A stretch of 14,919 nt of DNA from JBBQXK01 sp038251625 (GTDB taxonomy: Bacteria; Pseudomonadota; Alphaproteobacteria; Rhodobacterales; Rhodobacteraceae): NCBI GenBank assembly GCA_038251625.1, contig JBBSBE010000098.1:1-14919 (forward strand), read 5' to 3'. This document shows, piece by piece, positions 6,435 through 13,867 of this stretch. Under the pieces are notes generated by a model. That model searched no databases. It worked only from the letters and a program-made list of their open reading frames with translations, and was not told the origin of the DNA. The translations under genes and the position numbers were made by a program. Each line of letters opens with the position of its first letter. The stretch's first letter is position 1.

Positions 6435-7100
6435 ATGCAACGGGCACTGGTGATCGGCGCATCGGGCGGGATCGGGGCCGCGATGGTCACGGCACTTGGC
6501 CAGCGGGGGGCCGAGGTGACGGCCATCTCGCGCGGCGCCGATGGCCTTGACGTGACGGATGAGGCCAGCCTCGCCCGCGTTCTAGGCGCGCTGGAACCGC
6601 CCTACGATCTCATTTTCGTCGCCACCGGCGCGCTCGCGCCGCCGGGGCAGGGGCCGGAAAAATCCCTGCGGGCGCTTGACGCGGTACAACTTGGCGCACA
6701 ATTCGCGCTCAATGCCTCCGGCCCGGTCCTCGTGCTGAAACACGTGCTGCGCCTGATGCCGCGTGACAGGCGCACGGTCTTTGCGGCCCTCTCTGCCCGG
6801 GTCGGCTCCATCGGCGACAATGGCCTTGGCGGCTGGTATTCCTACCGCGCCTCCAAGGCCGCGCTGAACCAGCTTCTGCACACCGCCGCCATCGAGGTCG
6901 CGCGCAGCCACCGCCAGGCCATCGTGACCGCCCTGCACCCCGGCACCGTCGATACCGGCTTCGGCGCCGAGTTTCACGCAGGCCGCGAAACCGTCACCCC
7001 CGCTGCCGCCGCCGTAAACCTTCTGGCCGTCATCGACAGCCTCACCCCCGCCGAGACGGGACGCTTCTACGATTGGCAGGGCGAGGCGATCCCCTGGTGA
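6435..7100 (+). CDS. SDR family oxidoreductase (C-factor-like)
   Basis: A 221-residue short-chain dehydrogenase/reductase with cofactor motif GASGGIG (8-14), N93, S120 (FAALSAR) and the catalytic Y137-x3-K141 (YRASK). The short length and the tail DWQGEAIPW, with the preceding GRFYDWQG, are typical of the small CsgA/C-factor-like SDRs often found beside photolyases. The physiological substrate is unknown. The start is ATG 6435 with AGGAGA four bases upstream. A much longer in-frame opening reaching back to 4659 runs antisense to leuA and has no coding support. Its TGA overlaps the GTG of the photolyase gene (GTGA), so translation of the two is probably coupled. Confidence 0.9.
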   Translation: MQRALVIGASGGIGAAMVTALGQRGAEVTAISRGADGLDVTDEASLARVLGALEPPYDLIFVATGALAPPGQGPEKSLRALDAVQLGAQFALNASGPVLVLKHVLRLMPRDRRTVFAALSARVGSIGDNGLGGWYSYRASKAALNQLLHTAAIEVARSHRQAIVTALHPGTVDTGFGAEFHAGRETVTPAAAAVNLLAVIDSLTPAETGRFYDWQGEAIPW

Positions 7101-8626
7101 CGCCCCGCCTGATCCTTGTTCTGGGCGACCAGTTGACGCGCGACATCGCCGCGCTGAAGGCCGCCGACCGCGCGCACGACGTCGTGGTGATGGCCGAGGT
7201 CATGGCCGAAGGCACCTCCGTCCCCCACCACCCGCAGAAGATCGCGCTGATCCTCGCCGCCATGCGCAAGCACGCCGAGGCCTTGCGCGCGGATGACTGG
7301 CGCGTCGCGTACACCCGACTGGACGACCCCGAAAACACCCAATCCATCCCCGGCGAGCTTTTGCGCCGCGCGTCGGAAACCGACGCGCAAGCGGTGATCG
7401 CCACCCGCCCCGGCGAGTGGCGCCTGATTGCGGCGCTGGAGGGGATGCCCCTGCCCGTCACCCTTCTGCCCGACGACAGGTTCCTTTGCTCCGAGGCCGA
7501 ATTCGCCACCTGGGCCGAGGGGCGCAAATCCCTGCGGATGGAGTATTTCTACCGCGAGATGCGGCGCAAGACGGGCCTTTTGATGGAGGGCGACGCGCCC
7601 GCGGGCGGCCAGTGGAACTTCGACCACGACAACCGCAAACCCGCGAGCGCCGACCTTCTGCGCGAGAAGCCCCCGCATTTCGCCCCCGATGCGATCACCG
7701 AAGAGGTGCTTTCGCTGGTGCAAGCCCGCTTCCCCGCCCACTTTGGCAAGGCCCGCCCCTTCCACTGGGCCACCGACCGCGCAGGTGCCCGGAAGGCCCT
7801 CGCCCATTTCATCACCCACCGCCTCCCGCGCTTTGGCGATGAACAGGACGCGATGCTGGCGGAGGATCCGACGCTCAGCCACGCGCTCATCTCGCCCTAC
7901 CTCAACCTGGGCCTTCTTGGCTGGCAAGAGGTCTGCGAAGCGGCGGCAGCGGCGTGGCAGAACCACAAGGCGCCCCTCAACGCCGTGGAAGGCTTCATCC
8001 GCCAGATCATCGGCTGGCGCGAATTCATCCGCGGTATCTGGTCACTGGCTGGCCCCGACTACACCACACGCAACGCGCTCGGCCACAGCCGCACGCTGCC
8101 CCCGGTGTTCTGGGGCGCCGAGACGCGCATGGCCTGTATGCGCGCCGCCGTCACCCAAACGCGCGACATGGCCTATGCCCACCACATCCAGCGCCTGATG
8201 ATCACCGGCAATTTCGCCCTGCTGGCGGGGGTGGACCCAGCGCATGTGCACGCATGGTATCTGTCGGTTTATATCGACGCCTTCGAATGGGTCGAGGCGC
8301 CGAATACCATCGGGATGAGCCAGTTTGCCGATGGCGGGATGGTCGGATCCAAACCCTATGTCTCTTCCGGCGCCTATATCGACCGGATGTCGGATTATTG
8401 CGGCACCTGCGCCTACCGCGTGAAGGACCGCACGGGGCCGAAGGCCTGCCCCTTCAACCTGCTTTACTGGGATTTCATCGCCCGCCACCACGACCGCTTC
8501 GCCCGCAATCCCCGCATGGCCCAGATGGTGCGCACATGGGACAAGATGGACGAAGGGCACCGTGGAACGGTGCGGGTGGATGCGGCGGCGTTGCTGGCCC
8601 GGCTTGATGCGGGCGAGGTGGTCTGA
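7097..8626 (+). CDS. Cryptochrome/photolyase family protein, FeS-cluster type (PhrB/CryB-like)
   Basis: A 509-residue member of the bacterial FeS photolyases, which repair UV (6-4) photoproducts using FAD, a ribityllumazine antenna and a [4Fe-4S] cluster. Four cysteines, C347, C435, C438 and C451 (YCGTC, twelve residues, then C), have the same spacing as the cluster ligands recalled for Agrobacterium PhrB, shifted by three. The His pair H362-H363 (AYAHHIQRLM) and the W387-Y388 pair sit at matching positions. The N-terminal LILVLGDQL opening is typical. In Rhodobacter the homologue is called CryB and also affects photosynthesis gene expression, so a signalling role is possible. The start is GTG 7097, overlapping the stop of the SDR; an in-frame TTG at 7073 is less likely. 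The gene converges on the MORN gene 30 bases away. Confidence 0.95.
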   Translation: MTPRLILVLGDQLTRDIAALKAADRAHDVVVMAEVMAEGTSVPHHPQKIALILAAMRKHAEALRADDWRVAYTRLDDPENTQSIPGELLRRASETDAQAVIATRPGEWRLIAALEGMPLPVTLLPDDRFLCSEAEFATWAEGRKSLRMEYFYREMRRKTGLLMEGDAPAGGQWNFDHDNRKPASADLLREKPPHFAPDAITEEVLSLVQARFPAHFGKARPFHWATDRAGARKALAHFITHRLPRFGDEQDAMLAEDPTLSHALISPYLNLGLLGWQEVCEAAAAAWQNHKAPLNAVEGFIRQIIGWREFIRGIWSLAGPDYTTRNALGHSRTLPPVFWGAETRMACMRAAVTQTRDMAYAHHIQRLMITGNFALLAGVDPAHVHAWYLSVYIDAFEWVEAPNTIGMSQFADGGMVGSKPYVSSGAYIDRMSDYCGTCAYRVKDRTGPKACPFNLLYWDFIARHHDRFARNPRMAQMVRTWDKMDEGHRGTVRVDAAALLARLDAGEVV

Positions 8627-8637
8627 CGGCCCCACCT
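8616..8637. terminator. Small hairpin between convergent photolyase and MORN genes
   Basis: AGGTGG (8616-8621) and CCACCT (8632-8637) form a 6-bp stem with a 10-base loop across the photolyase stop codon. No T-tract follows on either strand. It is a weak candidate for a bidirectional terminator in the 29-base convergent gap. Confidence 0.25.
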
Positions 8638-8655
8638 GCGCCACGTCCCGAAAGA

Positions 8656-10134
8656 TCAGGGATTGGCTGCCGGTGCCGCCTCCGCAGGTGCCGCCTCTGC
8701 CGGGGCCTCTGCCGCGCCTTCGGGCGCGGGTGCGGCGGGGCCGGTCAACAGCCCCCCGGTCCACGTGCCCGCCGCTTCCTGCCCGGTGGAATAGCGCAGC
8801 ACACCCTGCCCCTCGCGCCGCCCGGCAACAAAGGCGCCCTCGTACACATCGCCCGTGGGATAGGTCGCCACACCCCGGCCCTCGATCTGCCCGGCCTTCC
8901 AGTCGCCCTCGTACCGGAACCCGTCGGGCTGCTCGAGCATGCCCTTGCCCTCGCGCTGCCCTGCAACGAAGCCGCCGCGATAGACCGCGCCATCGGGATA
9001 GGTGGCCACGCCCTCGCCCTGCCGCTGCCCCGCAACCCAGGCCCCTTCGTAGCGATAACCATCGGGCCAGACCATGCTGCCCTGCCCATCCGGCTGCGCG
9101 CCCCGGAATGTCCCCTCATAGACCTGCCCGCCGGGATAGGTGGCGCGCCCCGCACCCTCGATCACACCTTCCGCCCATTCCCCCTCGAACACGGTGCCAT
9201 CGGCATAGGTGATCTTGCCGCTGCCCTGCGGTTGGTCATTGGCAAAGCTGCCTTCATAGACCGACCCATCGGGATAGGTGACGCGGCCTTGCCCCGCGAT
9301 CCGGCCATTGACCCACGCGCCGTCATAGACATATCCGTCCGGCCCGCGAAAGATGCCCCGCCCGTCGCGCTTGTCGGCCTTGAACTCGCCCTCGTAAACA
9401 TCGCCATTGGCATAGGCCACGCGGCCCGTCCCGGCCAGTTCGCCGTTCACCAGCGTGCCTTCATAGACATCGCCGTTGGGCTGCGTCAGCCGCCCGGTGC
9501 CGTTGATCTGCCCGTCCACCCAGTCGCCCACATAGGTAAGCCCGTCCGGCATCGTCAGCGTTCCGGTGCCCGACCGCATGCCCGCAACAAGGTTGCCCTC
9601 ATAAACTGCCCCATCGGGATAGCTGATGCGGCCCGGGCCCTCCATCACGCCCTTGACCCATGTACCCTCGAACCGGTAGCCGCCCGGCTGCCCCATCACG
9701 CCCGGGCCTTCCTGCACGCCGTCCACAAAGGCGCCGGTGTGCACCGTGCCGTCGGCATAGCGCGCAACGCCGGTGCCGGTCATCCGCCCGTCCGTCCAGT
9801 CGCCCTCGTAGCTGCCACCGTCGGGATGCGTGATCCGGCCCTTGCCCTGCGGCTTGCCCGCAACGAACGCCCCCTCGTAGACGGAACCCGAGGGGTAGCG
9901 CGCCACCCCTTGCCCCGCAATTTCGCCCGCCAGCCAGTCGCCGGTATATTCAAAGCCCGATGGCAGCCGGAACGTGCCCTTGCCCTCGGGCAGGCCGTTC
10001 ACGAACGACCCCTCATAGACCGACCCGTCATCGTATTGCTTGGTCTGCACTTCGCCCTGCGCCAGCGCGCCACCAGCCGCCAGCAACAATGCCACGGCCA
10101 CCGCAAGGCCAGCCCGCTTGCCCGTCTGCACCAT
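8656..10134 (-). CDS. Exported MORN-repeat protein
   Basis: A 492-residue protein with a clear signal peptide: MVQTGKR, a hydrophobic core, and cleavage after ALA at about residue 25. Then come eighteen complete tandem 23-residue MORN repeats (34-447) and a degenerate nineteenth, each built around YPDGxVYEGxFVxG with variations. The Ala/Pro/Glu-rich tail (about 467-492) looks unstructured. MORN repeats form elongated beta-hairpin stacks that serve as scaffolds or bind lipids or proteins. A bacterial exported version is probably periplasmic or attached to the envelope, but the ligand is unknown. No catalytic domain is fused. The start at 10134 has AGGAG six bases upstream. It diverges from nadE across 128 bases with no clear shared operator. 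Family assignment is firm, role is not known. Confidence 0.93.
   Translation of the reverse strand: MVQTGKRAGLAVAVALLLAAGGALAQGEVQTKQYDDGSVYEGSFVNGLPEGKGTFRLPSGFEYTGDWLAGEIAGQGVARYPSGSVYEGAFVAGKPQGKGRITHPDGGSYEGDWTDGRMTGTGVARYADGTVHTGAFVDGVQEGPGVMGQPGGYRFEGTWVKGVMEGPGRISYPDGAVYEGNLVAGMRSGTGTLTMPDGLTYVGDWVDGQINGTGRLTQPNGDVYEGTLVNGELAGTGRVAYANGDVYEGEFKADKRDGRGIFRGPDGYVYDGAWVNGRIAGQGRVTYPDGSVYEGSFANDQPQGSGKITYADGTVFEGEWAEGVIEGAGRATYPGGQVYEGTFRGAQPDGQGSMVWPDGYRYEGAWVAGQRQGEGVATYPDGAVYRGGFVAGQREGKGMLEQPDGFRYEGDWKAGQIEGRGVATYPTGDVYEGAFVAGRREGQGVLRYSTGQEAAGTWTGGLLTGPAAPAPEGAAEAPAEAAPAEAAPAANP
8794..10035 (-). repeat. Tandem array of eighteen 69-bp MORN-coding units
   Basis: The repeat-coding stretch is exactly 18 x 69 bases with no insertions. 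Repeats alternate between a type with Phe or Leu after the YEGx core (for example VYEGAF) and a type with Trp (for example YEGDW), giving a 138-base super-period. The alternation breaks once, between repeats 9 and 10, which are both of the Phe/Leu type. That suggests growth by duplicating two-repeat blocks followed by loss or gain of one unit. Confidence 0.85.
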
Positions 10135-10262
10135 CGCCCGCTCCTACTTTCCGCAGCACGACCCTACCTCGCCCCCCGGCAAGCTGACAAGCGCCACCCT
10201 TTCCCTCGCGCGACGATCTGCTAAGTCTCGCACCTGATTGCTTCCTTCGGACGAGGGCACCC

Positions 10263-11921
10263 ATGGCCGCGACCTTCCGCCTGACGCTGGTGCAGGCAAA
10301 CCCCGTGGTGGGGGCGCTGGCCGCCAATGCTGCGCAGGCACTTTCCGCCTGGGCCGCCGGGCGCGACGCGGGCGCCGATATGGTGGCGCTCAGCGAAATG
10401 TTTCTGACCGGCTACCAGACGCAGGACCTGATCCTGAAGCCCGCCTTCGTGGATGCCGCACTGGCGGAACTCGGTCGGCTGGCCACCGCCTGCAAGGACG
10501 GCCCCGCCCTTGGCATCGGTGGCCCTGCGCTGAAGGACGGCAAGCTCTACAACGCTTACCACATCCTGCACGAAGGCCGCATCGCCGCGTCCGTCCTCAA
10601 GCATCACCTGCCCAATGACAATGTCTTTGACGAGCGGCGCCTTTTCACCTCTGCCGACGTATCCGGCCCCTACCGCATCGGCCCGCTGCGCATCGGCACC
10701 CCAATCTGCGAAGATAGCTGGTTTCCCGATGTCGCCGAAACGCTGGCCGAAACCGGGGCCGATATCCTGCTCGTCCCCAACGGCTCGCCCTATTTCCGGC
10801 GCAAGCTTGACGTTCGGATGAACCTGATGGTCGCCCGCGTGGTCGAAACGGGCCTGCCGCTTTGCTATCTCAACATGATCGGGGGGCAGGACGATCAGGT
10901 GTTCGACGGCGCCTCTTTCGTGCTGAACCCCGGCGGGCAGCTCACCCACCAAATGCCCGCCTTCCTGCCCGAAATCACCCATGTCGATTTCGACGAAACG
11001 CCCGATGGCTGGCGCGCCCGGCCCGGCGCACTGGTGCCGCAGCCAGATGAGTGGGAGGCCGACTATCACGCGATGGTCCTGACCTTGCGCGATTATCTGG
11101 GGAAATCTGGCTTCCGCAAGGTGCTGCTCGGCCTCTCCGGCGGGATCGATTCGGCCATTGTGGCAACCATCGCCGCCGATGCCCTCGGCCCTGAAAACGT
11201 GCGCTGCGTGATGCTGCCCTCGGCCTTCACCTCGGCCCATTCGCTGGAAGATGCGTCCGACGTGGCCCGTCGGCTGGGCACAAGGCTTGATACGGTCCCC
11301 ATTACCGGCCCGCAAACGGCGGTGGCCGGGGCGCTGGCCCCCCTTTTCTCAGCCACCACCCCCGGCGTGGCCGAGGAAAACATCCAAAGCCGCCTGCGCG
11401 GCCTTCTTCTGATGGCGCTGTCGAACAAGTTCGGCGAGATGCTCCTGACCACCGGCAACAAGTCCGAGGTGGCGGTGGGCTACGCCACGATCTACGGCGA
11501 TATGGCGGGCGGCTATAACCCCATCAAGGACCTCTACAAGACCCGCGTCTTTGAGACCTGCCGCTGGCGCAACCGGAACCACCGGCCCTGGATGATGGGC
11601 CCGGCGGGCGAGGTGATCCCCCCCCGCGTGATCGACAAGCCGCCCTCTGCCGAACTGCGCGAGAACCAGAAGGACGAAGACAGCCTGCCCCCCTATCCGG
11701 TGCTGGACGCGATCCTTGACGGCCTGATCGAGCGGGATCTGTCTGTGGCCGAGATCGTCGCCGAAGGCCACGACCGCGCGATGGTGAAAAAGGTGGAAGG
11801 CCTGCTTTACGGCGCGGAATGGAAGCGCTTTCAATCCGCTCCCGGCACCCGGCTTACGCCCAAGGCCTTCTGGCTCGACCGCCGTTACCCCATGGTGAAC
11901 CGCTGGCGGGATGAGGGGTGA
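10263..11921 (+). CDS. nadE: Glutamine-dependent NAD+ synthetase
   Basis: NadE makes NAD from nicotinate adenine dinucleotide and ATP, using ammonia released from glutamine, the last step of NAD synthesis. The 552-residue protein has two domains. The N-terminal nitrilase-type glutaminase has the catalytic triad E45 (SEMFLTGYQ), K113 (VLKHHLPN) and C149 (GTPICEDSW). The C-terminal synthetase has the ATP-pyrophosphatase P-loop SGGIDS (292-297), then a TTGNKSE segment, a DMAGGYNPIKD segment and the PPSAELRENQKDED region. The length is normal for the bacterial two-domain form. ATG 10263 has GAGGG six bases upstream. Its TGA overlaps a GTG that opens the next, doubtful ORF, so downstream genes may share its transcript. 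Confidence 0.97.
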   Translation: MAATFRLTLVQANPVVGALAANAAQALSAWAAGRDAGADMVALSEMFLTGYQTQDLILKPAFVDAALAELGRLATACKDGPALGIGGPALKDGKLYNAYHILHEGRIAASVLKHHLPNDNVFDERRLFTSADVSGPYRIGPLRIGTPICEDSWFPDVAETLAETGADILLVPNGSPYFRRKLDVRMNLMVARVVETGLPLCYLNMIGGQDDQVFDGASFVLNPGGQLTHQMPAFLPEITHVDFDETPDGWRARPGALVPQPDEWEADYHAMVLTLRDYLGKSGFRKVLLGLSGGIDSAIVATIAADALGPENVRCVMLPSAFTSAHSLEDASDVARRLGTRLDTVPITGPQTAVAGALAPLFSATTPGVAEENIQSRLRGLLLMALSNKFGEMLLTTGNKSEVAVGYATIYGDMAGGYNPIKDLYKTRVFETCRWRNRNHRPWMMGPAGEVIPPRVIDKPPSAELRENQKDEDSLPPYPVLDAILDGLIERDLSVAEIVAEGHDRAMVKKVEGLLYGAEWKRFQSAPGTRLTPKAFWLDRRYPMVNRWRDEG

Positions 11922-12445
11922 CGGGCGCAGGCCGCATCGGGCCCGCACCGGGCGGAAATCGGGTTCTTGCCGTCTTTCTGCGCCTGCGCGCCATCAGCTT
12001 CCTTTTGCCCGCCGTTTCCTTGGCGTGGCGCCTTCAAGGCGTGCTTTACCGTGTCCTTTTGCCGCGTCTTGCGGCTGGCGGCTCCTGTGCCAGTGCTGTC
12101 TGGGCCTTTCGTCGCGGCCCCCTTCACAGCGCGGCCCTGGCCTGCGATGCCGCCGGGCCGTCGCTGAACCGCCGGCCGCTTTTCGGGGGGCAGCAAAGCT
12201 GGCAACTGGCCTGGCCCGCCGTTGCGGTCCTGCGCCACCGCAATGGCAGGCGTGCCTCTGCCTCGGCCCTTCTCGTCTCGCGCAGGATCCACGCGCATGC
12301 ACATGCGTTTGACAGCAGCGCTGCCCGGATGGTCGCTGCGCTGACGCCTGCCTTTGCGGCAGCCGGATACGAACTCGTCCCCAAAGGGGGCGAATACGTG
12401 CTGGTCACGAACCGGCGCTGGCGCGTTCTGCCGGTGGCCGCATGA
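11918..12445 (+). CDS. Hypothetical ORF between nadE and tetR (weakly supported)
   Basis: A 175-codon frame beginning at GTG 11918, which overlaps the nadE stop (GTGA), and ending in an ATGA overlap with the TetR start. Both junctions are of the kind seen in translationally coupled operons, and codons look ordinary (GCC, CTG, CGC, GGC). The N-terminal part is hydrophobic and arginine-rich (about residues 16-52), and the C-terminal part reads AGYELVPKGGEYVLVTNRRW. No family is recognised. The opposite strand also has long open frames, as is common at this GC content, so the 520-base stretch may instead be untranslated or hold a different gene. Its order suggests a product linked to the regulator, but nothing proves expression. 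Confidence 0.35.
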   Translation: MTGAGRIGPAPGGNRVLAVFLRLRAISFLLPAVSLAWRLQGVLYRVLLPRLAAGGSCASAVWAFRRGPLHSAALACDAAGPSLNRRPLFGGQQSWQLAWPAVAVLRHRNGRRASASALLVSRRIHAHAHAFDSSAARMVAALTPAFAAAGYELVPKGGEYVLVTNRRWRVLPVAA

Positions 12446-12936
12446 CCGACGCGAAAGATCGCCGCGCCGCCCTTCTTGACCGGCTGGCAGATCACCTTCT
12501 GGCGCACGGGCTTGCGGGCGCCAGCCTGCGACCGATGGCCAAGGCTGCGGGCACCTCGGACCGGATGCTGCTTTACTACTTCCCCGACAAGGCCGCCCTT
12601 CTGCAAGCCACGCTCCAGCACCTCGCTGCGCGCCTGACCGGGATGCTCGATGCCCACCGCGCCCCTGCACCCGTGCCGCCCGATACGCTTCTGCCCCGCC
12701 TGATCGACATGGCGCTGGCGCCGGATGTCTGGCCCTACATGCGCCTCTGGCTTGACCTTGCCGCCGCCGCCGCGCAGGGCGACCCTGCGGCCCGCACGAC
12801 CGGCCATGCCATCGCACAGGGCTTTCTCGACTGGCTTGCCCCGCAACTCGACGCCCCCGAAGGCGCTGCGATGCGCCTGCTCGTCACGGTCGAGGGTACG
12901 GTGCTTCTGCACGCCCTCGGCGTTGACGCGCGCTAG
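12442..12936 (+). CDS. TetR/AcrR-family transcriptional regulator
   Basis: A 164-residue protein with an N-terminal TetR-type HTH: LLDRLADHLLAHGLAGASLR, then MAKAAGTSDRMLLYYFPDKAALL (about 11-54), with the typical YYFPDK turn. The C-terminal domain is helical and short for the family (usually about 190-210 residues), so the ligand pocket may be reduced. The start overlaps the preceding ORF by ATGA and has no strong ribosome-binding site of its own, which suggests coupled translation. It converges on the small membrane-protein gene, sharing CTAG as overlapping stops. Two matching inverted repeats lie in that gene's promoter, making it the probable target. Confidence 0.88.
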   Translation: MTDAKDRRAALLDRLADHLLAHGLAGASLRPMAKAAGTSDRMLLYYFPDKAALLQATLQHLAARLTGMLDAHRAPAPVPPDTLLPRLIDMALAPDVWPYMRLWLDLAAAAAQGDPAARTTGHAIAQGFLDWLAPQLDAPEGAAMRLLVTVEGTVLLHALGVDAR

Positions 12937-13313
12937 CCCGCCCGGTTCATCCAGTACCCGACCGCCAGCCCCGCACCGCCGCCGAAAAGCAAAAGCGCCG
13001 CACCCGCCATCGGATCGGACCCGTAAAGCCAGGGGATCAGCCGCAGCGCCACGCCGTCGGCCATCACCGCCGCCGCCGTCATCACCGCAACACCGCCAAG
13101 GATCTGCCCCGGCGCCAACCCGGCCACGATCCGCCCCGTCACCACGAAGGTCCAGCCAAGGGGGAAGGTCAGCAGATAGACCGCCACCCAAGCCATACCC
13201 CGCAATGCCCCGACCGCATTCACCCCATGGATCATCAGCGCGGCTATCAGCCAGAGCACAAGCCCCGTGGCGATCAGTCGGGCAAGCTGTGACGGGGTAA
13301 AGGGGTGTGTCAT
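12933..13313 (-). CDS. Small four-helix membrane protein (DUF5367-like)
   Basis: A 126-residue, very hydrophobic protein with four predicted membrane segments: about residues 12-35 (LIATGLVLWLIAALMIHGVN), 40-62, 68-88 and 100-120. It resembles DUF5367 family proteins in size and topology; this match is from memory and not certain. No function is established. GGAGAG lies upstream of the ATG at 13313. The stop codon overlaps that of the convergent TetR gene. Twin inverted repeats cover the predicted promoter, so expression is probably repressed by the TetR protein and released by some ligand. The setup resembles a TetR-controlled export or stress-response gene, but no substrate is evident. Confidence 0.75.
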   Translation of the reverse strand: MTHPFTPSQLARLIATGLVLWLIAALMIHGVNAVGALRGMAWVAVYLLTFPLGWTFVVTGRIVAGLAPGQILGGVAVMTAAAVMADGVALRLIPWLYGSDPMAGAALLLFGGGAGLAVGYWMNRAG

Positions 13314-13323
13314 GGCACTCTCC

Positions 13324-13379
13324 GTAGCGGTTGCTACAGGTCTTCTACGAGACTGTAGCGATTGCTACAAGTCTAGAAG
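13324..13379 (-). promoter_or_regulatory. Promoter with twin inverted-repeat operators (predicted TetR target)
   Basis: Two near-identical palindromes, GTAGCGGTTGCTAC (13324-13337) and TGTAGCGATTGCTACA (13354-13369), have centres 31 bases apart, close to three helical turns. On the minus strand, TTGTAG (13370-13365), a 17-base spacer and TAGAAG (13347-13342) look like a sigma-70 promoter. One palindrome overlaps the -35 element and the other the predicted transcription start, a layout suited to repression. CTTCTA (13342-13347) and TAGAAG (13374-13379) add an outer arm to the second palindrome, so it could also act as a hairpin ending the upstream TspO-like gene. Confidence 0.7.
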
Positions 13380-13867
13380 CGCGCGCCCGTCGCCATCGCC
13401 ACAAGCCCCGCCGTGGCCAGCGCCACCCAGCCCGCCACCGGCAGCACAAGTGCCGCCGCCAGCCGCGATACCGGCAGGCACAGGACCGCCACACACAAGG
13501 CTGCGGCAATTACCACCATATTCCCCGCGATCGCATAATCCGGCCGTTCAAGCCCGCTCGCCAGAAGCGGGTAAAGGCTGCAAAGCGCGAGCAGCGCCAG
13601 AATGCCGCCGTCCGCGCGCCCGATCCCGCGCTGCCTGCCCCTGACCAGCCAGAACGCCGCGCCCAATGCAGCGAAAAGGCCGATCCAGACAAAGGCCACG
13701 ATGTCGGCGATCAAGGCGCCAACCGGCCCGGTGCGGGGCAGGGTGGCGTCAAGGCTGCCCTCGCCACCCGGCAACAGGGCCACCAGCGCGCCCCCCACGG
13801 TTGCGGCCAGCAGCACCGTCGCCCCGACCGAAAACCACAGCCCCGCGCGCCCTACCGGAGCCGCCAC
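13373..13867 (-). CDS. TspO/MBR-like five-helix membrane protein (tentative)
   Basis: A 164-residue protein starting at GTG 13867, with GGGGGCG just upstream. It has five hydrophobic segments (about 10-32, 50-75, 88-103, 110-130, 134-157), the length and helix count of TspO/translocator proteins, with VWIGLFAALGAAFWLVRG (60-77) and LPVAGWVALATA (142-153) resembling helix 2 and helix 5 of that family. TspO proteins bind porphyrins and affect tetrapyrrole and stress physiology. This one has only four tryptophans, few for a family noted for many, so the match is uncertain. The start lies inside the end of the MipA-like gene (16-base overlap), so the two are probably cotranscribed. The stop is at the edge of the twin operators of the next gene. 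It could instead be an unrelated small membrane protein. Confidence 0.6.
   Translation of the reverse strand: MAAPVGRAGLWFSVGATVLLAATVGGALVALLPGGEGSLDATLPRTGPVGALIADIVAFVWIGLFAALGAAFWLVRGRQRGIGRADGGILALLALCSLYPLLASGLERPDYAIAGNMVVIAAALCVAVLCLPVSRLAAALVLPVAGWVALATAGLVAMATGARF

Noticed and set aside
4659..7100. An 813-codon plus-strand open frame running antisense through leuA into the SDR.
   Set aside because: Only the last 221 codons match a protein family. The first part mirrors leuA codons and is open because of high GC; a good ribosome-binding site supports ATG 6435.
8794..10035. Possible CRISPR or non-coding tandem repeat.
   Set aside because: Units are contiguous, divergent, exactly 69 bases and encode MORN motifs; there are no unique spacers.
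9232..10224. A 330-codon plus-strand frame with internal periodicity.
   Set aside because: Its periodicity is the antisense image of the 69-base MORN units.
10135..10262. Search for promoters in the divergent MORN/nadE spacer.
   Set aside because: Ribosome-binding sites are clear on both sides, but no -35/-10 pair stood out enough to report.
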